From Nonomuraea dietziae (GTDB lineage: Bacteria; Actinomycetota; Actinomycetes; Streptosporangiales; Streptosporangiaceae), in the NCBI RefSeq assembly GCF_014195505.1, contig NZ_JACIBV010000001.1, positions 3,472,001 through 3,536,000 of the forward strand: a stretch of 64,000 nt of DNA, given 5' to 3'. This document shows, piece by piece, positions 8,815-15,769 of the stretch. The position numbers and the translations under genes were made by a program. Under the pieces are notes generated by a model that was not told the DNA's origin, made no database searches, and saw nothing but the letters and a program-made list of their open reading frames with translations. The number at the start of each line of letters is the position of its first letter. Within the stretch, counting starts at the first letter, position 1.

Positions 8815-9543
8815 TCAGTGAGTGAGCACCTTGGCCAGGAAGTCCCTGGCCCGGTCCGTCTGGGGTCGGTCGAAGAAGGCGGCGGGCGCGCCCTGCTCGA
8901 CGATCTGGCCGTCGGCCATGAACACCACGCGGTCGGCGGCCCTGCGGGCGAAGCCCATCTCGTGGGTGACGACGACCATGGTCATGCCGTCGGCCGCGAG
9001 GCCGGTCATGACGTCGAGCACCTCGCCCACCATCTCGGGGTCGAGGGCGGAGGTGGGCTCGTCGAAGAGCATCACCTTGGGCCGCATGGCCAGCGCGCGG
9101 GCGATGGCGGCGCGCTGCTGCTGGCCGCCCGACAGCTGTCCGGGCAGCTTGCCCGCCTGCTCGCCGATGCCGACCCTGGCGAGCAGCTCGCGAGCGGTCC
9201 GCTCGGCCTCGGGACGGCTGACGCCGCGCACCTTCATCGGGGCGAGCGTGATGTTCTCCAGCACCGTCTTGTGCTGGAAGAGGTTGAAGGACTGGAAGAC
9301 CATGCCGACGTCGGCGCGCAGCCTGGCCAGCTCGCGGCCTTCCAGAGGGGCGGGCACGCCGTCGATGACGACCTCGCCCTGCTGTGCCGTCTCCAGTCTG
9401 TTGAGGCAGCGGCACAGCGTCGACTTGCCCGAACCCGAGGGGCCGATCACGACGACGACCTCGCCGCGCGCCACGTGCAGGTCGATGTCACGCAGCACGT
9501 GGTGCTCGCCGAACCACTTGTTCAGCCCGCGTACCCGAATCAT
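8815..9543 (-). CDS. Polar amino-acid ABC transporter ATP-binding protein
   Basis: Cytoplasmic ATPase, 242 residues, first gene of the import operon. Walker [11 protein letters not shown]-loop FQSFNLF, signature LSGGQQQR, Walker [13 protein letters not shown] and H-loop VVTHEMGFA are all intact and typical of GluA/GlnQ. The start ATG at 9543 has GGAGGT five bases upstream; an upstream in-frame start at 9591 would translate through the operator palindromes and was rejected. Expression probably answers to the divergent ROK regulator, because two palindromes lie between the two genes. Confidence 0.94.
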   Translation of the reverse strand: MIRVRGLNKWFGEHHVLRDIDLHVARGEVVVVIGPSGSGKSTLCRCLNRLETAQQGEVVIDGVPAPLEGRELARLRADVGMVFQSFNLFQHKTVLENITLAPMKVRGVSRPEAERTARELLARVGIGEQAGKLPGQLSGGQQQRAAIARALAMRPKVMLFDEPTSALDPEMVGEVLDVMTGLAADGMTMVVVTHEMGFARRAADRVVFMADGQIVEQGAPAAFFDRPQTDRARDFLAKVLTH

Positions 9544-9556
9544 CCGACCTCCACCC

Positions 9557-9587
9557 GTAACGCTCGTTACTTCCTTCGATATCGAAG
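9557..9587. promoter_or_regulatory. Two adjacent palindromes in the ROK/ABC divergent promoter
   Basis: GTAACG-CT-CGTTAC (9557-9570) and the perfect 14-bp palindrome CTTCGATATCGAAG (9574-9587) lie 3 bp apart, just upstream of the ABC operon start and 80 bp from the ROK regulator. They are the natural candidates for binding by the divergent regulator. Which palindrome is its operator cannot be told from one locus. Confidence 0.55.
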
Positions 9588-9667
9588 TCAAAGGGGACCG
9601 TATTGGATGATTTCGAGATAAGTCAACACATTGTCGTACGAAGGTAAAGCGTGGTATTCATCTGCTC

Positions 9668-10807
9668 ATGTCTGGCAAAGAGCGGCTTCCCGTGACCGGG
9701 GCGCAGGGGGGACTGCTGCGGCTCGTCGCCACCGGCCAGGCCGAGTCCCGCGCCGAGCTGGCGCGGCTTTCCGGCCTGGCCGCCTCGAGCGTGTCGCTGC
9801 GCGTGGAGGAGCTGCTCGAGGCCAGGCTGCTGGTGGAGGAGGGGTCCGGCACCTCGCGAGGAGGGCGAAGACCGCGCAGGCTGCGGCTGGCGCCTAGCGC
9901 CGGCCTGCTGGCCGTCGCCGACCTCGGCGCCCACCACGTACGGCTCGGCCTGCTCGACCTCAGCGGGACGCCGCTCGCCGTGGAGGAGAGGGCCTGTGAC
10001 ATAACGGCAGGCCCTGAGACGGTGCTCGACTGGATGGCCGACGCCTTCGACGACCTCCTGCGCACGCACGCTCCCCCAGGGGTGCCGCTGCGCGGCGTGG
10101 GGACCGGCATCCCCGGGCCCGTCGATCCCGCCTCGGGTCGCGTGGTCGGGCCCTCCCGCATGCCGGGGTGGAACAACTACCCGGTCGCCGACCAGCTTGG
10201 CGCCCGCTACGACCTGCCGGTGCTCGTGGAGAACGACGCCAACCTCATGGCCGTCGGCGAGGCCCGATCGTGGCCGGGCTCGGACAACCTCATGGTGCTC
10301 AAGGCGGGCACCGGCATAGGGTGCGGCGTGATCGTCAACGGCCGGCTGCACAGGGGAAGGGGCGCGGCTGGCGACATCAGCCACGTCAGGGTCCGCACCG
10401 ACTCCTCTGTCATGTGCGCGTGCGGCCACCCCGACTGCCTGGAGGCGTACGCCAGCGGCGCCGCGCTCATGGCGGCGCTGGCCGAGGCGGGCGTCGCGGT
10501 GGACAGGCCCGCCGACATCGTCGGCCTGGTCAACGACGCGGTGCCGGAGGCGACCAGCCAGGTGCGCAACGCCGGGCGGCTGATCGGCGAGGTTCTCACC
10601 GTCCTCGTCAACTTCTTCAACCCCGACGTCATCGCGGTCGGGGGGAGCCTGTCGGCGGCCGAGCCCCTGATCGCGGCGATCAGGGCGGCGGTGTACGAGC
10701 GCTGCCTGCCGCTGGCCACCCGCGACCTGGAGATCGCCCCGGCCCGCGCGGGCCAGGACTCCGCGCTGCTGGGAGCGGGCGCTCTCCTGCTCGACGCGGT
10801 GCTCTGA
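9668..10807 (+). CDS. ROK-family transcriptional regulator
   Basis: Cytoplasmic regulator of 379 residues with an N-terminal winged helix (about 10-70: LARLSGLAASSVSLRVEELLEARLL) and a C-terminal ROK sugar-kinase fold. Key ROK features are GTGIPGPVDP, VENDANLMAVGE, GTGIGCGVIVNGRLHRG and a zinc-type cluster CACGHPDCLE preceded by GDISHVRV. ROK regulators usually sense sugars or amino sugars, so pairing with a polar amino-acid importer and an asparaginase is unusual. It is divergent from that operon with palindromes between, hence probably its repressor and perhaps its own. Confidence 0.9.
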   Translation: MSGKERLPVTGAQGGLLRLVATGQAESRAELARLSGLAASSVSLRVEELLEARLLVEEGSGTSRGGRRPRRLRLAPSAGLLAVADLGAHHVRLGLLDLSGTPLAVEERACDITAGPETVLDWMADAFDDLLRTHAPPGVPLRGVGTGIPGPVDPASGRVVGPSRMPGWNNYPVADQLGARYDLPVLVENDANLMAVGEARSWPGSDNLMVLKAGTGIGCGVIVNGRLHRGRGAAGDISHVRVRTDSSVMCACGHPDCLEAYASGAALMAALAEAGVAVDRPADIVGLVNDAVPEATSQVRNAGRLIGEVLTVLVNFFNPDVIAVGGSLSAAEPLIAAIRAAVYERCLPLATRDLEIAPARAGQDSALLGAGALLLDAVL

Positions 10808-10823
10808 CGTCCTCGCCGACCGG

Positions 10824-11072
10824 TCAGACGGTCAGCGGCACCTTGTGGATCTCGTCGGCCGGGTGTCCGGCCCGCTGGTGGATGCGCTGGACGGCCTCCG
10901 CGTCGGGCGCCTCCGACAGGCAGTAGACCACGCCCTGCTCAGGGTCGGCCCACGCGTGCTCGAAGGCCACCCCCTCCTCGCTCTGTATCGCGAGGTCGGC
11001 GTCGTGCGCCTGCCTGAGCTGCTCGTCGGTGATGCCCATCATGCCGTGATGGACGTCCATGAACTTCGCCAT
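10824..11072 (-). CDS. DUF4242 (SCO4226-like) small protein
   Basis: A protein of 82 residues of the ferredoxin-like-fold family that includes the nickel-binding Streptomyces protein SCO4226. The typical pattern is MDVHHGMMGITDEQLRQAHDADL, followed by VAFEHAWADPEQGVVYCLSEAPD and AVQRIHQRAGHPADEIHKV. The start ATG has GGAGGAAGCC upstream. It is convergent with the ROK gene, 16 bp apart. Several His residues (HH at 8-9, His40, H66 and nearby) could bind metal, but nickel binding is known only for the relative. The role is unknown. Confidence 0.85.
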   Translation of the reverse strand: MAKFMDVHHGMMGITDEQLRQAHDADLAIQSEEGVAFEHAWADPEQGVVYCLSEAPDAEAVQRIHQRAGHPADEIHKVPLTV

Positions 11073-11283
11073 GGCTTCCTCCCCAGAGGGCTGTGCCGAT
11101 CATTCTCAGCGTAGGTCGCTCCCTGACCGCCCGACCCCAAAACTTCGCCAAAGAGGGCGCCTCTCCCCCTGTCCCGCGCACGCCTTCGCCACGGGCCGGT
11201 CGAGGGGGTGCTCCCTGCTGGTCACCGGAGATCGCCGCCGTGTACACTTCCTTACTGTTGATCTACGCGAGGAGGTGAGCCCC

Positions 11284-11334
11284 ATGACCATGTTCCGGTC
11301 CGCACGGGCGCTCCTTGCCGCTGTGTCTGTCTGA
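11284..11334 (+). CDS. Putative leader peptide upstream of epoxide hydrolase
   Basis: A 16-codon ORF, MTMFRSARALLAAVSV, has a near-ideal ribosome site (GAGGAGGTGAGCCCC) and stops at 11332-11334, six bases before a 9-bp perfect hairpin that abuts the ribosome site of the next gene. It is too short to be an enzyme. Its position and strong initiation signals suggest a translated leader that controls access to the downstream start. No run of one amino-acid codon points to a specific attenuation signal. Confidence 0.5.
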   Translation: MTMFRSARALLAAVSV

Positions 11335-11340
11335 CCAGCG

Positions 11341-11367
11341 GTTCAGGAGCGTCGAACACTCCTGAAC
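11341..11367 (+). promoter_or_regulatory. Hairpin between leader ORF and epoxide hydrolase start
   Basis: GTTCAGGAG (11341-11349) and CTCCTGAAC (11359-11367) form a perfect 9-bp stem with a 9-nt loop. The right arm ends one base before the GAAGGAAT ribosome site of the gene starting at 11377, and the left arm contains AGGAG, so ribosomes on the leader could remodel it. A DNA operator is the alternative. Confidence 0.5.
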
Positions 11368-11376
11368 GAAGGAATC

Positions 11377-12519
11377 ATGACAGTCAACGCTTTTCGCATC
11401 TCCGTGTCCGACGACGTGCTCGCCGACCTGCGTGCCCGTCTGGAGCGCACCCTCTTCACCACCGCGTCCGACTCCGCCTTCTGGGCGGCGGGGGTCGACC
11501 CCGGCTACCTGCGCGAGCTGGTCGCCTACTGGGCCGACGGCTTCGACTGGCGCGAGGCTGAGGCGTCGCTCAACGCCTTCCCCCACTACGTCGCCGAGGT
11601 GGCGGGGCGGCAGGTGCACTTCGTCCACCTGCGCGGCAGCCGTACAGAAGGCGGGCCCGCGCCGCTGCCGCTGGTGCTGACCCATGGCTGGCCCAGCAGC
11701 TTCGTCGAGATGCTGCGCGTCGCGCCGCTGCTGGCCGACCCCGACGATCCCGCGGACGCCTTCGACGTGGTCATCCCCTCGCTGCCCGGCTTCCTGTTCT
11801 CGGAGCTGCCTCGGGAGCCGTTCACCCGCAGGGGCGTCGCGGAGATCTGGCACTCGCTCATGACCGAGGCCCTCGGCTACGAGCGCTTCGGCGCGTTCGG
11901 CGGGGACATCGGCGGCGGCGTGACGCAGTGGCTCGGCGCCCTGTATCCGGGCGAGGTGGCCGGGGTGCACGTCACCTCTGCCGTGCTCACGACCGACTTC
12001 AGCCAGTCGCCCGCCACCCCCGAGGAGCAGGCCTATCTCGACGGGCTCGCCGCCTACGACCTCAGGGACCAGGGCTACAGCGAGATCATGTGGACCAGGC
12101 CCGACACGATCGCCGCCGCCCTGATGGACTCACCGGCCGGGCTGGTCGCCTGGATCATCGACAAGTACCGCGACTGGAGCGACTGCGACGGCGACCTGGA
12201 GACCCGCTGGGACAAGGACACGATCCTGACCGTCGCCACGCTCTACTGGGCCACCGGCACGATCGGCTCGTCCTTCCGCCAGTACTACGACTACCCGCAC
12301 AACAAGCCCGTCCCGCCCATCACCGTGCCCTCGGCGATCACCCTGAGCAACGAGCCCGCCTACGCGAACCTGCCCAGGAGCCTGCCCGAACGCGTCTGCA
12401 CCGACCTGCGCCACTGGAGCACGCCGGGGCGCGGCGGCCACTTCATGTCGCATGAGGAGCCCGAACAGGTCGCCCGCGAGCTCAGGACGTTCTTCGGCCC
12501 GCTGAGGCGCCAAGTCTGA
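11377..12519 (+). CDS. Epoxide hydrolase (EPHX-type alpha/beta hydrolase)
   Basis: Hydrolyses epoxides to diols; 380 residues. An N-terminal EHN domain (about 1-100: FRISVSDDVLADLRARLERT) is followed by the alpha/beta-hydrolase core. Oxyanion motif HGWP is at 103-106, nucleophile Asp177 in FGGDIGGG, and the catalytic His is probably that of GGHFMSHEEP near residue 361. It starts with ATG at 11377 behind GAAGGA and is followed by a strong terminator, so it is monocistronic apart from the leader ORF. The physiological substrate is unknown; detoxification or secondary metabolism are both possible. Confidence 0.9.
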   Translation: MTVNAFRISVSDDVLADLRARLERTLFTTASDSAFWAAGVDPGYLRELVAYWADGFDWREAEASLNAFPHYVAEVAGRQVHFVHLRGSRTEGGPAPLPLVLTHGWPSSFVEMLRVAPLLADPDDPADAFDVVIPSLPGFLFSELPREPFTRRGVAEIWHSLMTEALGYERFGAFGGDIGGGVTQWLGALYPGEVAGVHVTSAVLTTDFSQSPATPEEQAYLDGLAAYDLRDQGYSEIMWTRPDTIAAALMDSPAGLVAWIIDKYRDWSDCDGDLETRWDKDTILTVATLYWATGTIGSSFRQYYDYPHNKPVPPITVPSAITLSNEPAYANLPRSLPERVCTDLRHWSTPGRGGHFMSHEEPEQVARELRTFFGPLRRQV

Positions 12520-12527
12520 TCGCTCCC

Positions 12528-12561
12528 CCGCCGGGCGGCCGTACCTCTGACCGCCCGGCGG
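12528..12561 (+). terminator. Terminator of epoxide hydrolase gene
   Basis: CCGCCGGGCGG (12528-12538) pairs perfectly with CCGCCCGGCGG (12551-12561) across a 12-nt loop, nine bases after the stop. The right arm begins an 18-bp direct repeat (12552-12569) copied at 12601-12618, which fills most of the gap to the convergent gene. Confidence 0.7.
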
Positions 12562-12663
12562 GTCGCCGATCACCCGGCGCGTCGGGGGCGTGAGGCTGAG
12601 CGCCCGGCGGGTCGCCGACCATCCCGCCCCACGCCTGAGGTGCGACCCTCGGACGCGGAAGCC

Positions 12664-13419
12664 CTACGAGGGCCAGGCGTCCGGCGAGCGGTAGTGGTTG
12701 CGGTGGCCGGCCTCCAGGACAGCGTGCAGGGAGGCGACATGCGTGGTGTCCTGCGGAAGGTCCAGCCGCCGCAGGAGGGCGAGGGCCGCCTCGGGCTCGA
12801 GGCCGCCGTAGACGTCGTGGTAGCTGCCGAGCAGTCCTGTGAACAGCGCGGGGTGGAGCTCGGGCAGCGTGGCCACCGCCTGATAGACGGGGTGCTTGGT
12901 CTCCCACGGCACCGGGCCGGAGATCTCCAGGACACGCCGCGCCCTGCGGAACAGCGGGTCCACGGTCAGCTCGCGGAGCCTGCCGTGGGCCCGCAGTGTC
13001 TCGACCTCGTCACCCAGCACCTCGCCGAACGCGGCCGCCGCCGTGGCGCGGTCCTCGAACCAGTCGACCCACAGCGAATAGGTGATGGGCTCGGCCGGTC
13101 GGGACGCCTCCAGCCGGCGGCGGTAGGCGGCCCACAGCGCCCCCGCCTCCCTCGGGTCGCGCCCTTCCAGGACGAAGCCGATCTCGCACGTCACCCAGTA
13201 GTCGTCGAGAAGGTCGAGGAGGCCGAGGGCCAGGCGCAGCCTGCCGTCCTGGTCGAGGTCGGGGTCCTCCAGCGCCAGGCGCGTCCAGGTGTGGGCCACC
13301 TCGTTGGCCGTCAGCCGCTCCTGCGGCTCCTCGCCACTGGTCCAGGAGCCGTCGCCTACCGGGACGACTCCGTCCTCCGCCAGCCAGCGCCGCGCGTACT
13401 CCGCCATCTCCTCGTTCAC
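12664..13419 (-). CDS. Uncharacterised protein
   Basis: A soluble, mostly helical protein of 251 residues and unrecognised family. It is rich in Trp, Glu and Leu, with segments such as EVAHTWTRLALEDPDLDQDGRL, LLDDYWVTCEIGFVLEGRDP and HPVYQAVATLPELHPALFTGLLGSYHDVYGG. No signal peptide, membrane helix or catalytic signature is visible. The chosen start is GTG at 13419; ATG at 13407 is an alternative but has its GAGGAG too close. It is convergent with the epoxide hydrolase and divergent from the secreted esterase. No function is proposed. Confidence 0.7.
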   Translation of the reverse strand: MNEEMAEYARRWLAEDGVVPVGDGSWTSGEEPQERLTANEVAHTWTRLALEDPDLDQDGRLRLALGLLDLLDDYWVTCEIGFVLEGRDPREAGALWAAYRRRLEASRPAEPITYSLWVDWFEDRATAAAAFGEVLGDEVETLRAHGRLRELTVDPLFRRARRVLEISGPVPWETKHPVYQAVATLPELHPALFTGLLGSYHDVYGGLEPEAALALLRRLDLPQDTTHVASLHAVLEAGHRNHYRSPDAWPS

Positions 13420-13596
13420 ATCGCACAGTGTGGGTCACCGAGGAACGCTTTCACAAACGCGATTATCCCGATATTTCACTGCCAGTCGAACGGCGAACGC
13501 GGAATGGAGCCCCCATTCGGCTGACATTCTCCTGAATCTGCGATCTCATATTCCCGCCGGCCCCTCAGGGATCTTCACGGGAACAAGGAGAGCCAT

Positions 13597-14757
13597 ATGG
13601 CACATTCGCGGAGAATCGCGGGAATCGCTGTCGCCTTGACGGCGGCGACCAGTCTCGGAGTCGTCGCCGCAGCTCCGGCGGGGGCCACGCCACCTCAGGA
13701 CCCACGAGAGGTGCAGATCACCCGCTTCCTCGGCGAGCAGCGCCTGCCGCACAGGATGCCATTCGAGGGAACCACTGTCGGCGGCCTTTCCGGTATCGAC
13801 AGGGATCCCCGTACGAATACCTGGTATTTCATCTCCGACGACCGCTGGCGATACGATCCTGCCCGCTTCTACACCGGCCGCCTCGATATCGACAGGGCGA
13901 CCGGAGAATTCACCGGAGTGAGCGTCACAGGGGTCACCACTCTGCTGCGTCCCGACTCCACCCCCTATCCCGGCTACGGCCAGCCCGAGTCGGCCGATCC
14001 CGAGACGATCCGCTTCGACCGGCGCAGCGGGCAGCTGCTGTGGGGCCACGAGGGCGACAGGCCCGACGCGAACAACCCCACGGTTCCGGTGTCGCAGCTG
14101 TTCGTCCGCAGGATCGACCGTGAAGGCAGGCACCTCGGCGAGCTCCCCCTTCCCCGCAACCTCAGGATGACCGAGACCACCAGCGGCCCCCGCCGTAACT
14201 TCGGGTTCGAGGGTCTGGCCATCGCGCCACGGACCGTCGCCGCCATCACGGAGGGCCCACGCCACGAGGACGGCGAGCCGCCGACCGTCCGGCACGGCGC
14301 GCCCACGCGCATCACCGTCTGGAGCCGCTCGGGCCGGACCCTCGGGCAGTTCGTCTACCCGCTCGACCGGCTGCCCGCCGAGCCGGTCCCGCAGGGCGGC
14401 CACTCCGACAGCGGCGTCTCCGAGATCCTCGCGATCGACGACGACCGCCACCTGGCCCTCGAACGCTCCTGGATCGAGGGCGTCGGCTACCGGGTCAAGC
14501 TGTACGAGATCGACCTGCGCGGCGCCACGAACGTGCTCGGCAGGGACAGCCTGCAGACCCGCAGGCCGTACCGGCCGGTGGCCAAGCGCCTGGTCACCGA
14601 CCTCAGCACGCTGCGTCCGCCGGTGCAGAACCTGGAGAGCCTGGCATGGGGGCCGCGCCTGGACACGGGCGAGTGCACGCTCGTGATCGGCTCCGACGAC
14701 AACTTCGACAGCGCGGAGGCCACCCAGTTCCTGGCGTTCGCCGCCCGGGGCTGCTGA
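13597..14757 (+). CDS. Secreted esterase-like/phytase-like beta-propeller protein
   Basis: An exported protein of 386 residues. The signal peptide (about 1-31) ends AAPAGA; the rest matches the esterase-like activity of phytase family: VGGLSGIDRDPRTNTWYFISDDR, PDPETIRFDRRSGQLLWGHEGD-like blades, NFGFEGLAIAP and SWIEGVGYRVKLYEIDL. It starts at ATG 13597 behind AAGGAGA and is followed by a 13-bp-stem terminator, so it is monocistronic. Family members are often found in phosphate scavenging, but the enzymatic activity has been tested in few of them. No Pho-box-like repeat was recognised upstream. Confidence 0.85.
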   Translation: MAHSRRIAGIAVALTAATSLGVVAAAPAGATPPQDPREVQITRFLGEQRLPHRMPFEGTTVGGLSGIDRDPRTNTWYFISDDRWRYDPARFYTGRLDIDRATGEFTGVSVTGVTTLLRPDSTPYPGYGQPESADPETIRFDRRSGQLLWGHEGDRPDANNPTVPVSQLFVRRIDREGRHLGELPLPRNLRMTETTSGPRRNFGFEGLAIAPRTVAAITEGPRHEDGEPPTVRHGAPTRITVWSRSGRTLGQFVYPLDRLPAEPVPQGGHSDSGVSEILAIDDDRHLALERSWIEGVGYRVKLYEIDLRGATNVLGRDSLQTRRPYRPVAKRLVTDLSTLRPPVQNLESLAWGPRLDTGECTLVIGSDDNFDSAEATQFLAFAARGC

Positions 14758-14781
14758 CCGGCTCCCTGACACGGGAAGGCC

Positions 14782-14811
14782 CTGGAGCCGGGCCGGTGGG
14801 CCCGGCTCCAG
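14782..14811 (+). terminator. Strong terminator after phytase-like gene
   Basis: A perfect 13-bp stem CTGGAGCCGGGCC / GGCCCGGCTCCAG with a 4-nt loop starts 24 bases after the stop codon. No U-tract follows, which is usual for actinomycete terminators. Confidence 0.8.
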
Positions 14812-15593
14812 CGCCTCCAGGAAGGCCACACCAGGGTCGGCGGCAGCCTCCATGGCGGTGTTGTTTGCACGCGGCTTCCCTGGAATTTATGCATTCCTTA
14901 TGTCCGGCGAGTTTCGACACCTATTTGTGAAGGTGGCGAAGCAGATATTTGGGCGGCGCGCTCAGCGCATGACCTGAGCGGCAATCCCCCACGACCGGAG
15001 TTCCCCCGGCGGGCAATTCCCGCTGTTTTCAGGTGGCCGTTCCGTACGCCCGCGGAAAGGCGCCGGCCGGGGCATCGCCACGTGCGCGTCTCGGCGGAGG
15101 AGAGCGCGCCTTCCCCTGCCAGGGTGAGCAGCGACAGGAGCCGCGCCGCCGCCACGGCGGGGTCACACGGACGCGGGCCGGCCGGACAGCGAGAGCCGCG
15201 CCGGCCTGTCCGCCGACGCTCCGCCGAGCGGGCTCGACATGCGCCCCCGGACGGCCTCGATCAGGCCGAAAGAGCGGGCGACCTGGGGATATGTCAGCCG
15301 GCGCAGCGCGCCTGAGCGCGCACCGCAACCGACCTGGCCCCTCCGGCAGGCCAAGAAGGTCGCGAGGTATCCGGCCTGGGGCAGACTCACCGACCCCGCC
15401 CGCGGCAGCGAGGTTCACACCAGCGCCTGACCAGGCGCGGACCTGCCCGGTCCACGATCGTTAGCACTCTCTGACGACCATGACAACTGCACATATAACC
15501 AGCCACCCACCAACAACACACCCACACTAGAGCCCTCCCGTCAAAACTGCCCCAACAAAGGAACTGCACGGACAAAGATCCGATTTTGGGTGC
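14812..15593. other. Long intergenic region without a convincing gene
   Basis: This stretch of 780 bases holds only short overlapping frames without ribosome sites. On the minus strand near 15150 a frame starts MAAARLLSLLTLAGEGALSS, faintly like the start of a WYL/DeoR regulator, but it does not continue sensibly and may be a remnant. The last 130 bases (15470-15593) are unusually AT- and CA-rich for this genome (ACAACTGCACATATAACC and so on). They probably hold the promoter and an untranslated leader of the peptide gene that follows. Confidence 0.4.
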
Positions 15594-15599
15594 TAGCGT
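15594..15599 (+). promoter_or_regulatory. Candidate -10 element of the peptide/exporter transcript
   Basis: TAGCGT, in the context TTTTGGGTGCTAGCGTCCC, lies 39 bases upstream of the peptide ATG. No convincing TTGAC-type -35 is present at the right distance, so either an activator is needed or the true promoter is elsewhere in the AT-rich 15470-15600 segment. Confidence 0.3.
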
Positions 15600-15637
15600 C
15601 CCATTTCAGAGAGCGAAAAGGAAAGGGGGCAACAATC

Positions 15638-15769
15638 ATGATTCCTATGAAGCTCTTGCCGGTCCGCGCCGACCACTGGTGGGGCGGAGGTTGGGGCGGC
15701 TGTGGCCGTCGTCGCTGGTGGGGTCGCAGGAGGTTCGGCTGCGGCTGCCGCAGGCGGTGGTGGTGGTAG
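15638..15769 (+). CDS. Arg/Trp/Cys/Gly-rich 43-residue peptide preceding an ABC exporter
   Basis: ATG at 15638 follows AAGGAAAGGGGG and opens a 43-codon frame ending in TAG. The N-terminal part MIPMKLLPVRADH is ordinary. The rest is extreme: WWGGGWGGCG, RRRWWGRRRF, GCGC, RRRWWW. It holds 8 Trp, 10 Arg, 9 Gly and 3 Cys, with net charge about +10. The last three Trp codons overlap the GTG triplets that can start the exporter gene. Two readings fit: a secreted cationic peptide or RiPP precursor with its own exporter (Arg/Trp clusters resemble known short antimicrobial peptides), or a leader peptide for attenuation of the exporter. No modifying enzyme is adjacent. The frame is not a recognised family. 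Confidence 0.6.
   Translation: MIPMKLLPVRADHWWGGGWGGCGRRRWWGRRRFGCGCRRRWWW

Noticed and set aside
15033..15464. Plus- and minus-strand ORFs in the long intergenic region
   Set aside because: Several overlapping frames of similar length, all Arg/Pro/Ala-rich, with no ribosome sites or recognisable domains; typical of high-GC non-coding DNA.
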